37,015 nucleotides of DNA from Gammaproteobacteria bacterium (GTDB taxonomy: Bacteria; Pseudomonadota; Gammaproteobacteria; QZLD01). Below are positions 18,239-26,838 of this stretch, piece by piece (position 1 is the first letter of the stretch; each line of letters opens with the position of its first letter). Made by a program: the position numbers and the translations under genes. Where the stretch lies: positions 1-37,015 of the forward strand of contig QZLE01000065.1 in assembly GCA_004796365.1 (NCBI GenBank), read 5' to 3'. A model generated the notes under the pieces. The model saw only the letters and a list, made by a program, of their open reading frames with translations. It had not been told where the DNA came from and did no database searches.

Positions 18239-19396
18239 ATGAAACAAAACATAGATGAATTAGCCAAATTTAAAATCGCTTTTTTTCTGCAAAGCCTTGC
18301 GGGGGGGGGAGCCGAGAGGGCTATCGTTGCTTTAGCGGGAGCAATTGCAGATCAAGGATTCACTGTTGATCTAGTCATAGGGGATGCACAAAGTGATTAC
18401 CATTCCGAAATAGCCTCGAATGTTAATGTCCATGATTTTTCAACGCGATCACCTGTGAAAACTATGCGCTGTCTGATGGCATATCTACGATATCATAACC
18501 CACAAGTAATTATGTCGGCCCTTGACATACCAAATCTAATGCTGATCATTTCAGCCAAACTCGTTGGTTACAAAGGAAAAATCTTTATCAGCCAAAGAGC
18601 TGTTATTGACGCAAGTTTGCGCAACCTTAAACCTTGCAGAAGAATCATAACAGCCTTTCTGCAAAAACTTCTTTTCCCGTATGCAGATACACTAATAAGC
18701 AATTCCAAAGCAGCTGCTAACGAGTTACTAAATAGACTTAGCATTCCTGCTGAGAAAATAATTACAATTCAAAATGCGATTGATTCAGAAAGAATATACA
18801 AATTATCATTAGAGCCGCTACATGATAAATTTATTGAGGAAAATTCCCTACCAGTAATTCTTACAATTGGAAGTTTGACCAAACGCAAGGATATACAGAC
18901 ACTGATCAAGGCCATTGCAATTGTTATTAAACACAAAAAAGTAAAATTAGTTATTCTCGGCAAAGGTCCGGAGCAAAAAAATATAGACACATTAATTTCT
19001 AAGCTGAACCTGGAAGAATATATCCATCTACCAGGATTTGATGTAAATCCATACAAATGGATTGCGGCATCGTCGGTATTTGTTAGTTCTTCAACTGAAG
19101 AAGGTTTTCCAAATGTAATTGCTGAAGCACTTGCACTAAACTGCCCTGTAGTTGCTACTGATTGCCCAGGAGATACAAGTGATCTGTTAGAGTTCGGCAA
19201 ATGGGGAAAACTTGTACCCGTTGGTCATGTAGAGCAAATGTCAGAGGCTATACTGACTACCATTAACGCCTCAAATAATCCTGATGGTCGTAAACGAGCT
19301 GCTGATTTTACTCCGGACAAAGTGACAGCAGCCTATCTAGAAGCTCTTATGTCAATGCAATGTCAAACTAGCAGCAACATTTGGAGACAGGAATAA
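18239..19396 (+). CDS. GT4-family glycosyltransferase
   Basis: A 385-residue GT-B fold transferase. The N-terminal motif LAGGGAERAIVALAGAI is typical of GT4 enzymes. The C-terminal donor domain has TIGSLTKRKDIQTLIKA, LVILGKGPEQ, IHLPGFDVNPYKWIAAS and the E-x7-E motif in EEGFPNVIAEAL, followed by NCPVVATDCPG. It would add one sugar to the lipid-linked unit on the cytoplasmic face. Codons 21-24 (AGGG) are written as nine consecutive G (18301-18309), an unusual choice in this AT-rich DNA. A slip at this point would abolish almost the whole protein, so the gene is a candidate on/off switch. The next gene begins 5 bases downstream. Confidence 0.88.
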   Translation: MKQNIDELAKFKIAFFLQSLAGGGAERAIVALAGAIADQGFTVDLVIGDAQSDYHSEIASNVNVHDFSTRSPVKTMRCLMAYLRYHNPQVIMSALDIPNLMLIISAKLVGYKGKIFISQRAVIDASLRNLKPCRRIITAFLQKLLFPYADTLISNSKAAANELLNRLSIPAEKIITIQNAIDSERIYKLSLEPLHDKFIEENSLPVILTIGSLTKRKDIQTLIKAIAIVIKHKKVKLVILGKGPEQKNIDTLISKLNLEEYIHLPGFDVNPYKWIAASSVFVSSSTEEGFPNVIAEALALNCPVVATDCPGDTSDLLEFGKWGKLVPVGHVEQMSEAILTTINASNNPDGRKRAADFTPDKVTAAYLEALMSMQCQTSSNIWRQE

Positions 19397-19401
19397 AAAA
19401 C

Positions 19402-21273
19402 ATGTGTGGCTTAGTTGGAATTGCATCGACACAACATAGTATAAACAGATCATGGTTATGTAGCGGCCGCGATACTATGACCCACCGAGGACCTGATGAC
19501 GCAGGAGAATGGTGGTCAGATGATGGTCGTGTCGGCCTTGGACATCGGCGCTTATCAATTATTGATCTTTCACCTCTCGGACATCAGCCAATGAGAGATG
19601 AACACCGAGGATTAACTATTGTATTCAATGGCGAAATATACAACCACAGTGAATTACGCAACAAATTAGTAGCATTAGGCTTTGTATTCAACTCACAAAG
19701 TGATACCGAAGTCTTACTTGCTGCATACGCAGCTTGGGGTGAAGAATGCTTAGCGCACCTTAATGGAATGTTTACCTTTGCACTCTTTGATGATCGCCAA
19801 CAGAAACTGTTCCTAACCCGGGATAGGGCTGGAGAGAAACCTCTTTTCTACCATTTTAAAGATGGTACTCTTCAATTTTCATCAGAACTCAAGGCGCTGC
19901 TTGCCAATCCGTCAAATCCTCAGCAAATAAATTCTGTTTCTTTAGACTGTTATTTGGGAATGGGGTTCATACCCGGTGAGCTTTGTATCCTGAAAGGCTA
20001 TAACAAACTACCACCTGCTCATGCAATGAGGTTTGACCTTCAAAGTGGGAAACTTAAAACATGGCGATACTGGAAATTGCCCGAATTATCAACATTTACA
20101 CCAGCTGAAACAAAGAACGAAAATGAACTACTTAACGAGCTTGAAACCCTTCTGGAAGATGCTGTAGGGCAACAACTAGTAGCAGACGTACCTGTTGGTG
20201 TCCTCCTAAGCGGAGGATTAGATTCAAGCCTGGTTACTGCCATGGCTGTACGCCGATCCCAAAAAGTTCGCACTTTTACCATAGGCTTTCCCGGTCATGG
20301 CAAACTGGATGAGACACAGCACGCTCGAAAGATTGCCAATCATTTTGGTACTGTTCATACCGAACTGATGGCAGAGCCTACCACAGCAGACCTTATCCCA
20401 CAGTTAGCAGAGCAGTTTGATGAACCAATGGTAGATTCCTCAATGATTCCAACCTGGTTAGTGAGTAACTTGGTACGTCAACACTGCACTGTAGCCTTGG
20501 GTGGAGATGGTGGTGATGAACTATTTGGGGGATACTCTTACTATACCAAGCTAGCCTGGATGGAACATAAGCTAACTCAAATTCCAAGTTGGATCCGCAA
20601 TATTATCGCTAGAACATCAGAAAAGTGGCTCCCAGTAGGAATGAAGAGTCGCAATTATCTGCAAGGATGCCATATTGATCTGAGAAACTGTTTACCGCTG
20701 CAGGTTGCAGGGATATTTGACGCTACCACTCGCCGTAAACTTATGCGAAATGTGCCTAATTATAATTTAATTGCCGAGGATATATATCGAAACCGCACCC
20801 CAAAGCAACAAGATATTATTCAGCGAGTCACCAGAATGGATTTCCAAAATTACCTAAGTGAAGACATTCTAGTTAAGGTTGATAGAGCTAGTATGATGAA
20901 TTCACTTGAAGTGCGAGCACCATTGCTAGACCACAGATTAATCGAATTCGCATTCGGGCATGTACCATCCCATCTCAAAGCTACGCTGAGCGACAAAAAA
21001 GTTCTGCTTAAGCGCCTTGCTCACAAAGTACTTCCTCCAGAATTTGAAAAGAAACGCAAGCAGGGTTTTTCCATTCCGCTAAATGAATGGCTTAAAGCAG
21101 GTCCATTCCGGGAATTGATCTGGGATACCTTGACCAGAGCAGATTGTCTGTTTGATCAAGTTATGGTACAAAACCTGCTGAATGGCCAAGATCGTGGTTT
21201 CAATAATGGTGAACGACTATTTGCTCTGACACAGTTTGAGCTTTGGCGGCAGCATTATCGTGTAGGGCTTTGA
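19402..21273 (+). CDS. asnB: AsnB-type glutamine-dependent amidotransferase
   Basis: A 623-residue class II glutamine amidotransferase of the asparagine synthase family. Start ATG 19402 is set by the catalytic Cys2 (MCGLVGIAS), which must be N-terminal after Met removal, and by AGGA 9 bases upstream; an in-frame TTG at 19381 would bury that cysteine. The glutaminase domain shows HRRLSIIDLSPLGHQPM, FNGEIYNH and RDRAGEKPLFY. The synthetase domain shows the PP-loop LLSGGLDSSL and GGDGGDELFGGY. In O-antigen loci such homologues (WbpS, WbtH) are linked to amidation of hexuronic acids. The TviB-type dehydrogenase in this window would provide a suitable uronate. Asparagine synthesis itself is less likely here. 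Confidence 0.85.
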   Translation: MCGLVGIASTQHSINRSWLCSGRDTMTHRGPDDAGEWWSDDGRVGLGHRRLSIIDLSPLGHQPMRDEHRGLTIVFNGEIYNHSELRNKLVALGFVFNSQSDTEVLLAAYAAWGEECLAHLNGMFTFALFDDRQQKLFLTRDRAGEKPLFYHFKDGTLQFSSELKALLANPSNPQQINSVSLDCYLGMGFIPGELCILKGYNKLPPAHAMRFDLQSGKLKTWRYWKLPELSTFTPAETKNENELLNELETLLEDAVGQQLVADVPVGVLLSGGLDSSLVTAMAVRRSQKVRTFTIGFPGHGKLDETQHARKIANHFGTVHTELMAEPTTADLIPQLAEQFDEPMVDSSMIPTWLVSNLVRQHCTVALGGDGGDELFGGYSYYTKLAWMEHKLTQIPSWIRNIIARTSEKWLPVGMKSRNYLQGCHIDLRNCLPLQVAGIFDATTRRKLMRNVPNYNLIAEDIYRNRTPKQQDIIQRVTRMDFQNYLSEDILVKVDRASMMNSLEVRAPLLDHRLIEFAFGHVPSHLKATLSDKKVLLKRLAHKVLPPEFEKKRKQGFSIPLNEWLKAGPFRELIWDTLTRADCLFDQVMVQNLLNGQDRGFNNGERLFALTQFELWRQHYRVGL

Positions 21274-21324
21274 TTTATACTTGAGAAAATGAGATTTTTA
21301 AATCTCGATTGAACGGAGAGCAAA

Positions 21325-22335
21325 ATGATAACACCTGAATTTTTACAACTGCTACGATGCCCGCAATCTGGTCAACAGCTTGTTTTGGAATCTAGCACAG
21401 TAAACTCAAGCCCAGAGGGAGAAATTGAAAGTGGTTGGTTAGTTTCAGAAGACGGTAATTATCGTTATCCTATCAAAAATAACATCCCTCGCTTTGTCCC
21501 AGAAAATAACTATGCCGATAATTTTGGTATGCAATGGAATCACTTCGCCAAAACTCAACTTGACAGTCATTCAGGCCACCCTATTTCGTCTGAACGCTTT
21601 TGGAATGCTACAGGTTGGCAGTCTAAAGATCTATGTGGCAAATGGGTGTTAGACGTAGGATGTGGTTCAGGACGTTTTGCCGAAATAGCATTAAGTACTG
21701 GTGCAAATGTAGTAGCTTTAGATTACTCAAGCGCTGTTGATGCTTGTTATTCCAACCTCAAAAAACATCCAAACCTACATATTGTCCAGGGAGATATCTA
21801 TGCGCTCCCTTTTGCATTGGAAACATTTTCATTTGTCTATTCACTCGGAGTCTTGCAACATACACCTGATGTTGAAAAAGCTTTTAATTCTCTTCCTCCA
21901 ATGCTTAAAGATGGTGGACGATTATGTGTAGATTATTATGAAAAATCTGCAATGAGTCGCTTTTTCCCAAAATATTGGTTAAGGCCGCTAACCAAACGGC
22001 TGCCTAAGAAAAAACTATTCACAACGTTACAACTGCTGGTTCCAATTATGTTACCGATCAGCCGCCTAACATCGTCCATTCCTGTATTAGGAAAATACCT
22101 AAAGCGCCTGATTCCAGTAGCAAACCTTGATGGTATAGCTCCTCTTGACAAACAACAGCAGATAGAGTGGTCACTTCTTGATACGTTCGACTGGTTCTCT
22201 CCAGCATATGACAACCCCCAAACTGCCGAAACAGCAAGAACATGGCTGGAAAGAGCAATGCTTAAGGAAATTGAAGTTAAAAAAGCAGGACACCTGGTGG
22301 GCAGAGGAATCAAGAGGGATGATTTGAATAAATGA
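21325..22335 (+). CDS. SAM-dependent methyltransferase with N-terminal Trm112-like domain
   Basis: A 336-residue methyltransferase. The N-terminus (LLRCPQSGQQL to YRYPIKNNIPRFVP) resembles a Trm112-like zinc-ribbon-type module, although only one cysteine remains visible in it. The catalytic domain has VLDVGCGSGRFAEIAL, VVALDYSSAVD, QGDIYALPFALETFSFVYSLGVLQHT and LKDGGRLCVDYYEK. Such proteins are common in polysaccharide loci, where they are thought to methylate sugars or lipid-linked intermediates. A good GGAG precedes the ATG. A 7-bp hairpin (gagattt/aaatctc, 21291-21306) lies in the gap before the Shine-Dalgarno. Its stop overlaps the next start (ATGA, 22332-22335). Confidence 0.78.
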   Translation: MITPEFLQLLRCPQSGQQLVLESSTVNSSPEGEIESGWLVSEDGNYRYPIKNNIPRFVPENNYADNFGMQWNHFAKTQLDSHSGHPISSERFWNATGWQSKDLCGKWVLDVGCGSGRFAEIALSTGANVVALDYSSAVDACYSNLKKHPNLHIVQGDIYALPFALETFSFVYSLGVLQHTPDVEKAFNSLPPMLKDGGRLCVDYYEKSAMSRFFPKYWLRPLTKRLPKKKLFTTLQLLVPIMLPISRLTSSIPVLGKYLKRLIPVANLDGIAPLDKQQQIEWSLLDTFDWFSPAYDNPQTAETARTWLERAMLKEIEVKKAGHLVGRGIKRDDLNK

Positions 22336-23459
22336 TTTTGGGTATCAATGCCTCACGAGCAAGGTCTGGTGGTGGAAAATCACACCTAATCGGCATCATA
22401 AGTAATGCGGAACCTGAAAAACATGGCATCAATCAAATCCACGTCTGGAGCTACCGCACGTTACTAAATGAACTGCCAAATAAGCCATGGTTAGTCAAAC
22501 ACGAGGCGCAGAAACAAGATGATTCAATATTTCAACAGCTATTATGGGAGAGGTATAAATTACCAAAACTCCTAAAAGAGAACTCTTGCTCAATTTTATT
22601 GAATGTGGATGCAGGAACGGTGTGCCGATTTCATCCTGCTATCACTATGAGTAGAGATATGCTTTCATACGAGCCAGGCGAAATAAATAGATATAAATTA
22701 TTCAGTAAGGCAAGGCTTAGACTTTTGCTATTGCGTTATGTGCAAAATGCCTCTCTCCGGGCAGCAAATGGAGCTGTATTCCTTACCCGTTATGCAGGGA
22801 AAGTCATTCAAGAATCTTGCGGCACACTGAAACAAGTAGCTTATATCCCTCACGGAGTTAGTGATACCTTTAAAAAAATCAAACCTCAAGATTGGCCTCA
22901 TGGTAAAAATCGCCCTATCCAATGCCTATATATCTCTCCGGTTTCCCAATTTAAACATCAATGGATTGTTGTTAAGTCAATAGAGGAACTACGTAATACT
23001 GGATTGGATATCACTCTTACATTGGTCGGAGGTGGTAATGCAACCGCAATAGACATTTTGCACAAGCAGCTACTTTTATCCGATCCTAACGGAAAATTTG
23101 TGCATCTTGTAGGAGCTGAACCTCAAAGTAAATTACCTAAACACTTGGCAAAAGCTGATCTTTTTGTGTTTGCATCCAGCTGCGAAAATTTACCCAATAC
23201 TCTTCTTGAAGCCATGGCTGCAGGCCTACCTATCGCCTGTTCAAACCGAGGGCCAATGCCCGAAGTTCTTGAAGATGGTGGTGTATATTTTGATCCTGAA
23301 AATATCAAATCAATTAAAGATGCAATACTGAAATTAGTATCAGATGAAAATCTACGCTGCTCAGCAGCGAGACGGGCAAAGGAAATTTCAAACAATTATT
23401 CATGGAACACAACTGCCACCAAAACCTTTGAATTTATTAAAAAAATAACTGACGGCTAA
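22332..23459 (+). CDS. GT4-family glycosyltransferase
   Basis: A 375-residue GT-B transferase. It opens with ILGINASRARSGGGKSHL, typical of GT4 proteins of this kind. The donor domain shows CLYISPVSQFKHQWIVVKS, LTLVGGGNATA, LAKADLFVFASSCENLPNTLLEAMAAGLPIACSNRGPMPEVL, with the acidic E-x7-E pair in ENLPNTLLE. It is translationally coupled to the preceding methyltransferase by a 4-base overlap, so the two may act on the same residue. It is the second of three GT4 enzymes in the cluster. Donor and acceptor sugars are unknown. Confidence 0.85.
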   Translation: MILGINASRARSGGGKSHLIGIISNAEPEKHGINQIHVWSYRTLLNELPNKPWLVKHEAQKQDDSIFQQLLWERYKLPKLLKENSCSILLNVDAGTVCRFHPAITMSRDMLSYEPGEINRYKLFSKARLRLLLLRYVQNASLRAANGAVFLTRYAGKVIQESCGTLKQVAYIPHGVSDTFKKIKPQDWPHGKNRPIQCLYISPVSQFKHQWIVVKSIEELRNTGLDITLTLVGGGNATAIDILHKQLLLSDPNGKFVHLVGAEPQSKLPKHLAKADLFVFASSCENLPNTLLEAMAAGLPIACSNRGPMPEVLEDGGVYFDPENIKSIKDAILKLVSDENLRCSAARRAKEISNNYSWNTTATKTFEFIKKITDG

Positions 23460-23504
23460 ATATTTAAAAATTGTAATAGTTTTGAAAAGGAAGACGCGGT
23501 TAGA

Positions 23505-23543
23505 ATGAAAAAATTTCTTGAATGGACAAATAAACCAGTATAA
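23505..23543 (+). pseudogene. 12-codon ORF with good ribosome site, possible gene remnant
   Basis: In the gap before the acyltransferase, AAGGAAG (23487-23493) precedes an ATG at 23505 that opens a frame of only 12 codons, MKKFLEWTNKPV, stopping at 23541-23543. It could be the 5' stub of a gene lost when the acyltransferase gene was inserted, a leader peptide, or chance. Confidence 0.2.
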
Positions 23544-23569
23544 CCATAAGGAGCTATCATAAGTACGGC

Positions 23570-23588
23570 ACCGCTTTTTTAAAGCGGT
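23570..23588 (+). other. 8-bp hairpin upstream of acyltransferase gene
   Basis: Perfect inverted repeat accgcttt (23570-23577) and aaagcggt (23581-23588) with a three-T loop, ending 26 bases before the acyltransferase ATG. There is no following T-run, so it is not a classic terminator. It may be an RNA-stability or attenuation structure. Confidence 0.35.
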
Positions 23589-23614
23589 TATACCAGAAAG
23601 GGTACAAACTGAGT

Positions 23615-25390
23615 ATGAAATATGTAAACATTAATGGCTACAGAGATGATATAGATGGACTAAGAGCTATAGCCGTTTTATCAGTGATTTTTTTCCACTT
23701 TGGATTTCTGCCAAATGGATATCTTGGTGTAGATGTTTTTTTTGTTATAAGTGGCTATTTAATAACTGGAATAATATACAATGAATTAAATGAAAAGCGG
23801 TTCTCGATTGTTAACTTCTATCTTAGAAGAACAAGAAGAATAATTCCTTTGGCACTATTCATATGCTTAGTATCGCTTGTAGTAGGCATTGCTACAATGC
23901 TGCCTGACGACTTAGAGAATCTAGCTCAATCCATTGTGGCTACAAATTTATTTAGTAATAATATTTTACAAGCTATTACTACAAAAAATTATTGGGATAT
24001 TGCGAATGAGTATAAGCCATTAATGCACACCTGGAGTTTAGGGGTAGAAGAGCAATACTATTTCTTGTATCCACTGCTTTTATTGTTTATAGGAAAAAAG
24101 CGTAGGACATGGATTTTACCTTTGCTTATTATCCTGACAATTTGTTCTTTTGGGTTATCTTTTTCATCATATAGCGACTATGTAAAATTTTATCATATTC
24201 CTTTCAGATTTTATGAGCTATCGGTAGGGGGCATTGCAGCTATTTATTTAAATAATAAGCTATTTACTCATAAATTTTCATCCGTTTTTGTTATTGGCTT
24301 AATAGTTATTTTGTTTTTTAATTTCAGTTTTATGCCAAACCAGAATATATTATTACCAATCACTGTCTTAATAACTTTATGTATTATTGCGTCTTCAAAC
24401 GAACAAAGTAAATTATCTTCATTAATATTTAAAAATAAACTCATGTCATATCTCGGCGTAATAAGTTTTAGTTTATATATGTGGCACCAAGTGTTACTTG
24501 CATTTACCAGATACTTTATTACTCAAGAATTAGAATTATTTCACGTAATTATGATTTTCATTATTACTATGCTGCTTTCTGTGCTTTCATTTACATTCAT
24601 AGAGCAGCCATTTAGAAATAAAAACAAAATTAATACTAAAAATTTGCTTTTGACTCTTAGTATCGCCTTTATTGTAATAAATTCTATTTCACTCTATATA
24701 TATTCTAAAGCTGGTGTATTAAAAAATATTCCAGAATTAGATATCACAGCAGAAGATGCAACTAGAAATTTACATTCAAAATATAATTCAAAAATATATA
24801 CGTACGATAGAAACTTTAGCACAGTAAATAAAATACGAGTTCTTGTAATAGGTAATAGCTTTGCCAGAGATTGGGCAAACGTTCTACTTGAATCAAGATA
24901 TGCTAACAAACTAACCATTTCATATATTTACGACCCCTTTAGTCATAAAGAGCTTATATCTAGAGCACAAGATGCAGACATCATATTTTATTCAACTGCT
25001 AAAAAAATAGATATTATAAATTTAGGAATAGATGAGTCGAAACTCTTTGTGGTCGGAACCAAGAATTTTGGCTCAAGTTCGGGAATATTTTACAACCACT
25101 ATGGTAGTGATTACTTTAAACAAAGAACCCTGATGGAAAAAGGATATTTGGAAAAAAACAATAAAATGTTTGAAGAATGGGGCAATAAATATATTGACTA
25201 CATAGCAAAGGTCATAAACGAGGAAAAAACGGTTCCTGTCTTTACGCCAGATAATAAATTCATTAGCCAAGATAGCAGGCATTTTACAAAAGCAGGAGCA
25301 TTATATTTCGCTCAACTATTTGACACTAAATTAGGTTCCATCTTCAATCCCCTAAAATCAGAAGGAACTACGAGTAGAAAACATTATTAA
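23615..25390 (+). CDS. acyltransferase 3 family protein with C-terminal SGNH-like domain
   Basis: A 591-residue inner-membrane O-acyltransferase (OafA-like). Residues 1-360 form the Acyl_transf_3 domain: DDIDGLRAIAVLSVIFFHF with the family's conserved Arg, GYLGVDVFFVISGYLIT, FYLRRTRRI, HTWSLGVEEQYYFLYPLLL and about ten membrane helices. After a last helix near 345-365 comes a periplasmic SGNH-hydrolase-like region with VLVIGNSFARDW (Asn where GDS is usual) and a late DSRHFTKAGA resembling the Asp-His block. It would acetylate or otherwise acylate the polysaccharide. Base composition is much more AT-rich than the neighbours (12 G/C of 60 at 24241-24300), suggesting separate acquisition. Confidence 0.88.
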   Translation: MKYVNINGYRDDIDGLRAIAVLSVIFFHFGFLPNGYLGVDVFFVISGYLITGIIYNELNEKRFSIVNFYLRRTRRIIPLALFICLVSLVVGIATMLPDDLENLAQSIVATNLFSNNILQAITTKNYWDIANEYKPLMHTWSLGVEEQYYFLYPLLLLFIGKKRRTWILPLLIILTICSFGLSFSSYSDYVKFYHIPFRFYELSVGGIAAIYLNNKLFTHKFSSVFVIGLIVILFFNFSFMPNQNILLPITVLITLCIIASSNEQSKLSSLIFKNKLMSYLGVISFSLYMWHQVLLAFTRYFITQELELFHVIMIFIITMLLSVLSFTFIEQPFRNKNKINTKNLLLTLSIAFIVINSISLYIYSKAGVLKNIPELDITAEDATRNLHSKYNSKIYTYDRNFSTVNKIRVLVIGNSFARDWANVLLESRYANKLTISYIYDPFSHKELISRAQDADIIFYSTAKKIDIINLGIDESKLFVVGTKNFGSSSGIFYNHYGSDYFKQRTLMEKGYLEKNNKMFEEWGNKYIDYIAKVINEEKTVPVFTPDNKFISQDSRHFTKAGALYFAQLFDTKLGSIFNPLKSEGTTSRKHY

Positions 25391-25704
25391 ACTAGAGCAA
25401 AGAAGTTTACTATGGCAATAATCTGGATTATATAGCAGGTGCTACTGACGACTAGTCAGTAGCGTGACATAGCATGAGTTTTGCGCCCTTAAACAAAATG
25501 CATAACAAAATAGGAACAATGAATGCATTGAGCACTCAGAAAGAGAATCAGCAAATATACAAATCAGATTGTGCTGAACTAATCAATAATAGAAATATAA
25601 ACTTCGATTTAACGTTTCAAATTGATTTTAAACATTTCTGACCAAATCTGGAAAGCTAAAACTATTGCTTTTCAAGAATGATATTCAATTGATGGTAGGT
25701 ATTT
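25391..25704 (+). other. 314-base gap: hairpin and ops-like sequence, no convincing gene
   Basis: This is the longest gap within the plus-strand block. It contains a 9-bp hairpin, arms gctactgac (25441-25449) and gtcagtagc (25455-25463) with loop gacta. The right arm continues into GTCAGTAGCGTG (25455-25466), matching the ops element in 10 of 12 bases. A 55-codon open frame (25474-25641) lacks a ribosome site and is probably not a gene. The gap follows the AT-rich acyltransferase gene and precedes the amidotransferase trio, so it may mark a junction between cassettes or hold a secondary promoter. Confidence 0.4.
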
Positions 25705-26838
25705 ATGACTGAAACAGTAGTATGTACAAATTGCGTTATGGACACAACCGATTCCATGATAGTTTTTGATGACAAAGGAGTGTGTGATCACTGTAATACG
25801 TATTATAATCATACTCTACCAAATTGGCATACTGATGAGCGAGGCCAACAAGAACTTGATGCTTATGTTGAATCGATTAAGCAAGCAGGTAAAGGAAAAG
25901 ACTTCGATTGCATTATTGGAATGAGCGGAGGAATTGATAGCTCATACTTAACTTATATTGCAAAAGAAAAACTAGGTCTCCGCCCCCTAGTTTTTCATGT
26001 TGATGCTGGCTGGAATTCTCAAATTGCCGTTAATAACATTGAAAGATTAGTTGATGGTTTAGGGCTGGATTTATATACAGAAGTAATTAATTGGGAGGAA
26101 ATGAAGGACCTTCAGCTAGCTTTTTTCAAATCAGGCGTTCCCCATATCGATGCGCCTCAAGATAATGCTTTTTTCGCTACTATGTACAAATTTGCTGAAG
26201 AGTACAATGTAAATAATATTTTGACAGGGGCAAATTTATCAACAGAATGTGTACGAAATCCAGTTGAATGGATGTATTTTCAATCTGACTCAGTTCAACT
26301 AAAAGATATTCATCGCCGATTTGGACGCAAACCACTGATTAATTATCCAACGACTTCAATTGTAAAACATAAAATATATTTGCCTTATATTAAAAAAATT
26401 CGTGTCATAAGACCTCTGAATTATATACCCTATATAAAAGAAGATGCGATCAATATTTTAAGTGATAAATTTGGCTGGCAACCTTACCCTCAAAAACATT
26501 TTGAATCACGCTTCACGCGATTTTATGAGAGCTATTGGTTGCCGAAAAAATTTGGTTACGACACCCGCAAAGTACAATTTTCAAGTTTAATATTAACAGG
26601 GCAGATGACTCGAGATGAGGCCTTAGAAAAGCTAAAACACCCAGCTTATGATCCAGAAACCATCAATCAAGATATAGAGTTTGTGGCAACAAAACTTGGA
26701 ATTTCAGTTGAAGAGCTAGAAGGTTATCTTGAAGCCCCCAATAAAACATATCGTGACTACCGATCTCAAGCTTGGCTATATGATTTAGGCTCAAAAATGA
26801 TGAAGTTTTTACAAATGGAAGTTGGAGGCAAACGTTGA
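25705..26838 (+). CDS. wbpG: N-acetyl sugar amidotransferase (WbpG/PseA family)
   Basis: A 377-residue ATP-PPi type amidotransferase that converts an N-acetyl group on a sugar to an acetamidino group, using ammonia supplied by the HisH/HisF-like partners. It has an N-terminal four-cysteine site (Cys7, Cys10, Cys27, Cys30; CTNCVMD and CDHCNTY), the PP-loop IGMSGGIDSSYL (near 76) and GANLSTECVRNP. Length matches WbpG of Pseudomonas aeruginosa and PseA of Campylobacter. The stop overlaps the TTG start of the hisH-like gene (TTGA, 26835-26838), showing tight coupling. The acceptor is unclear: the WbpA/B/D/E/I enzymes of the ManNAc3NAmA pathway are absent, so a nonulosonate or HexNAc uronate is possible. 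Confidence 0.9.
   Translation: MTETVVCTNCVMDTTDSMIVFDDKGVCDHCNTYYNHTLPNWHTDERGQQELDAYVESIKQAGKGKDFDCIIGMSGGIDSSYLTYIAKEKLGLRPLVFHVDAGWNSQIAVNNIERLVDGLGLDLYTEVINWEEMKDLQLAFFKSGVPHIDAPQDNAFFATMYKFAEEYNVNNILTGANLSTECVRNPVEWMYFQSDSVQLKDIHRRFGRKPLINYPTTSIVKHKIYLPYIKKIRVIRPLNYIPYIKEDAINILSDKFGWQPYPQKHFESRFTRFYESYWLPKKFGYDTRKVQFSSLILTGQMTRDEALEKLKHPAYDPETINQDIEFVATKLGISVEELEGYLEAPNKTYRDYRSQAWLYDLGSKMMKFLQMEVGGKR

Noticed and set aside
25474-25641. 55-codon open frame in the gap before wbpG
   Set aside because: No Shine-Dalgarno before the ATG, no recognisable motif, and unusual Asn/Ile/Lys content expected from AT-rich non-coding DNA.
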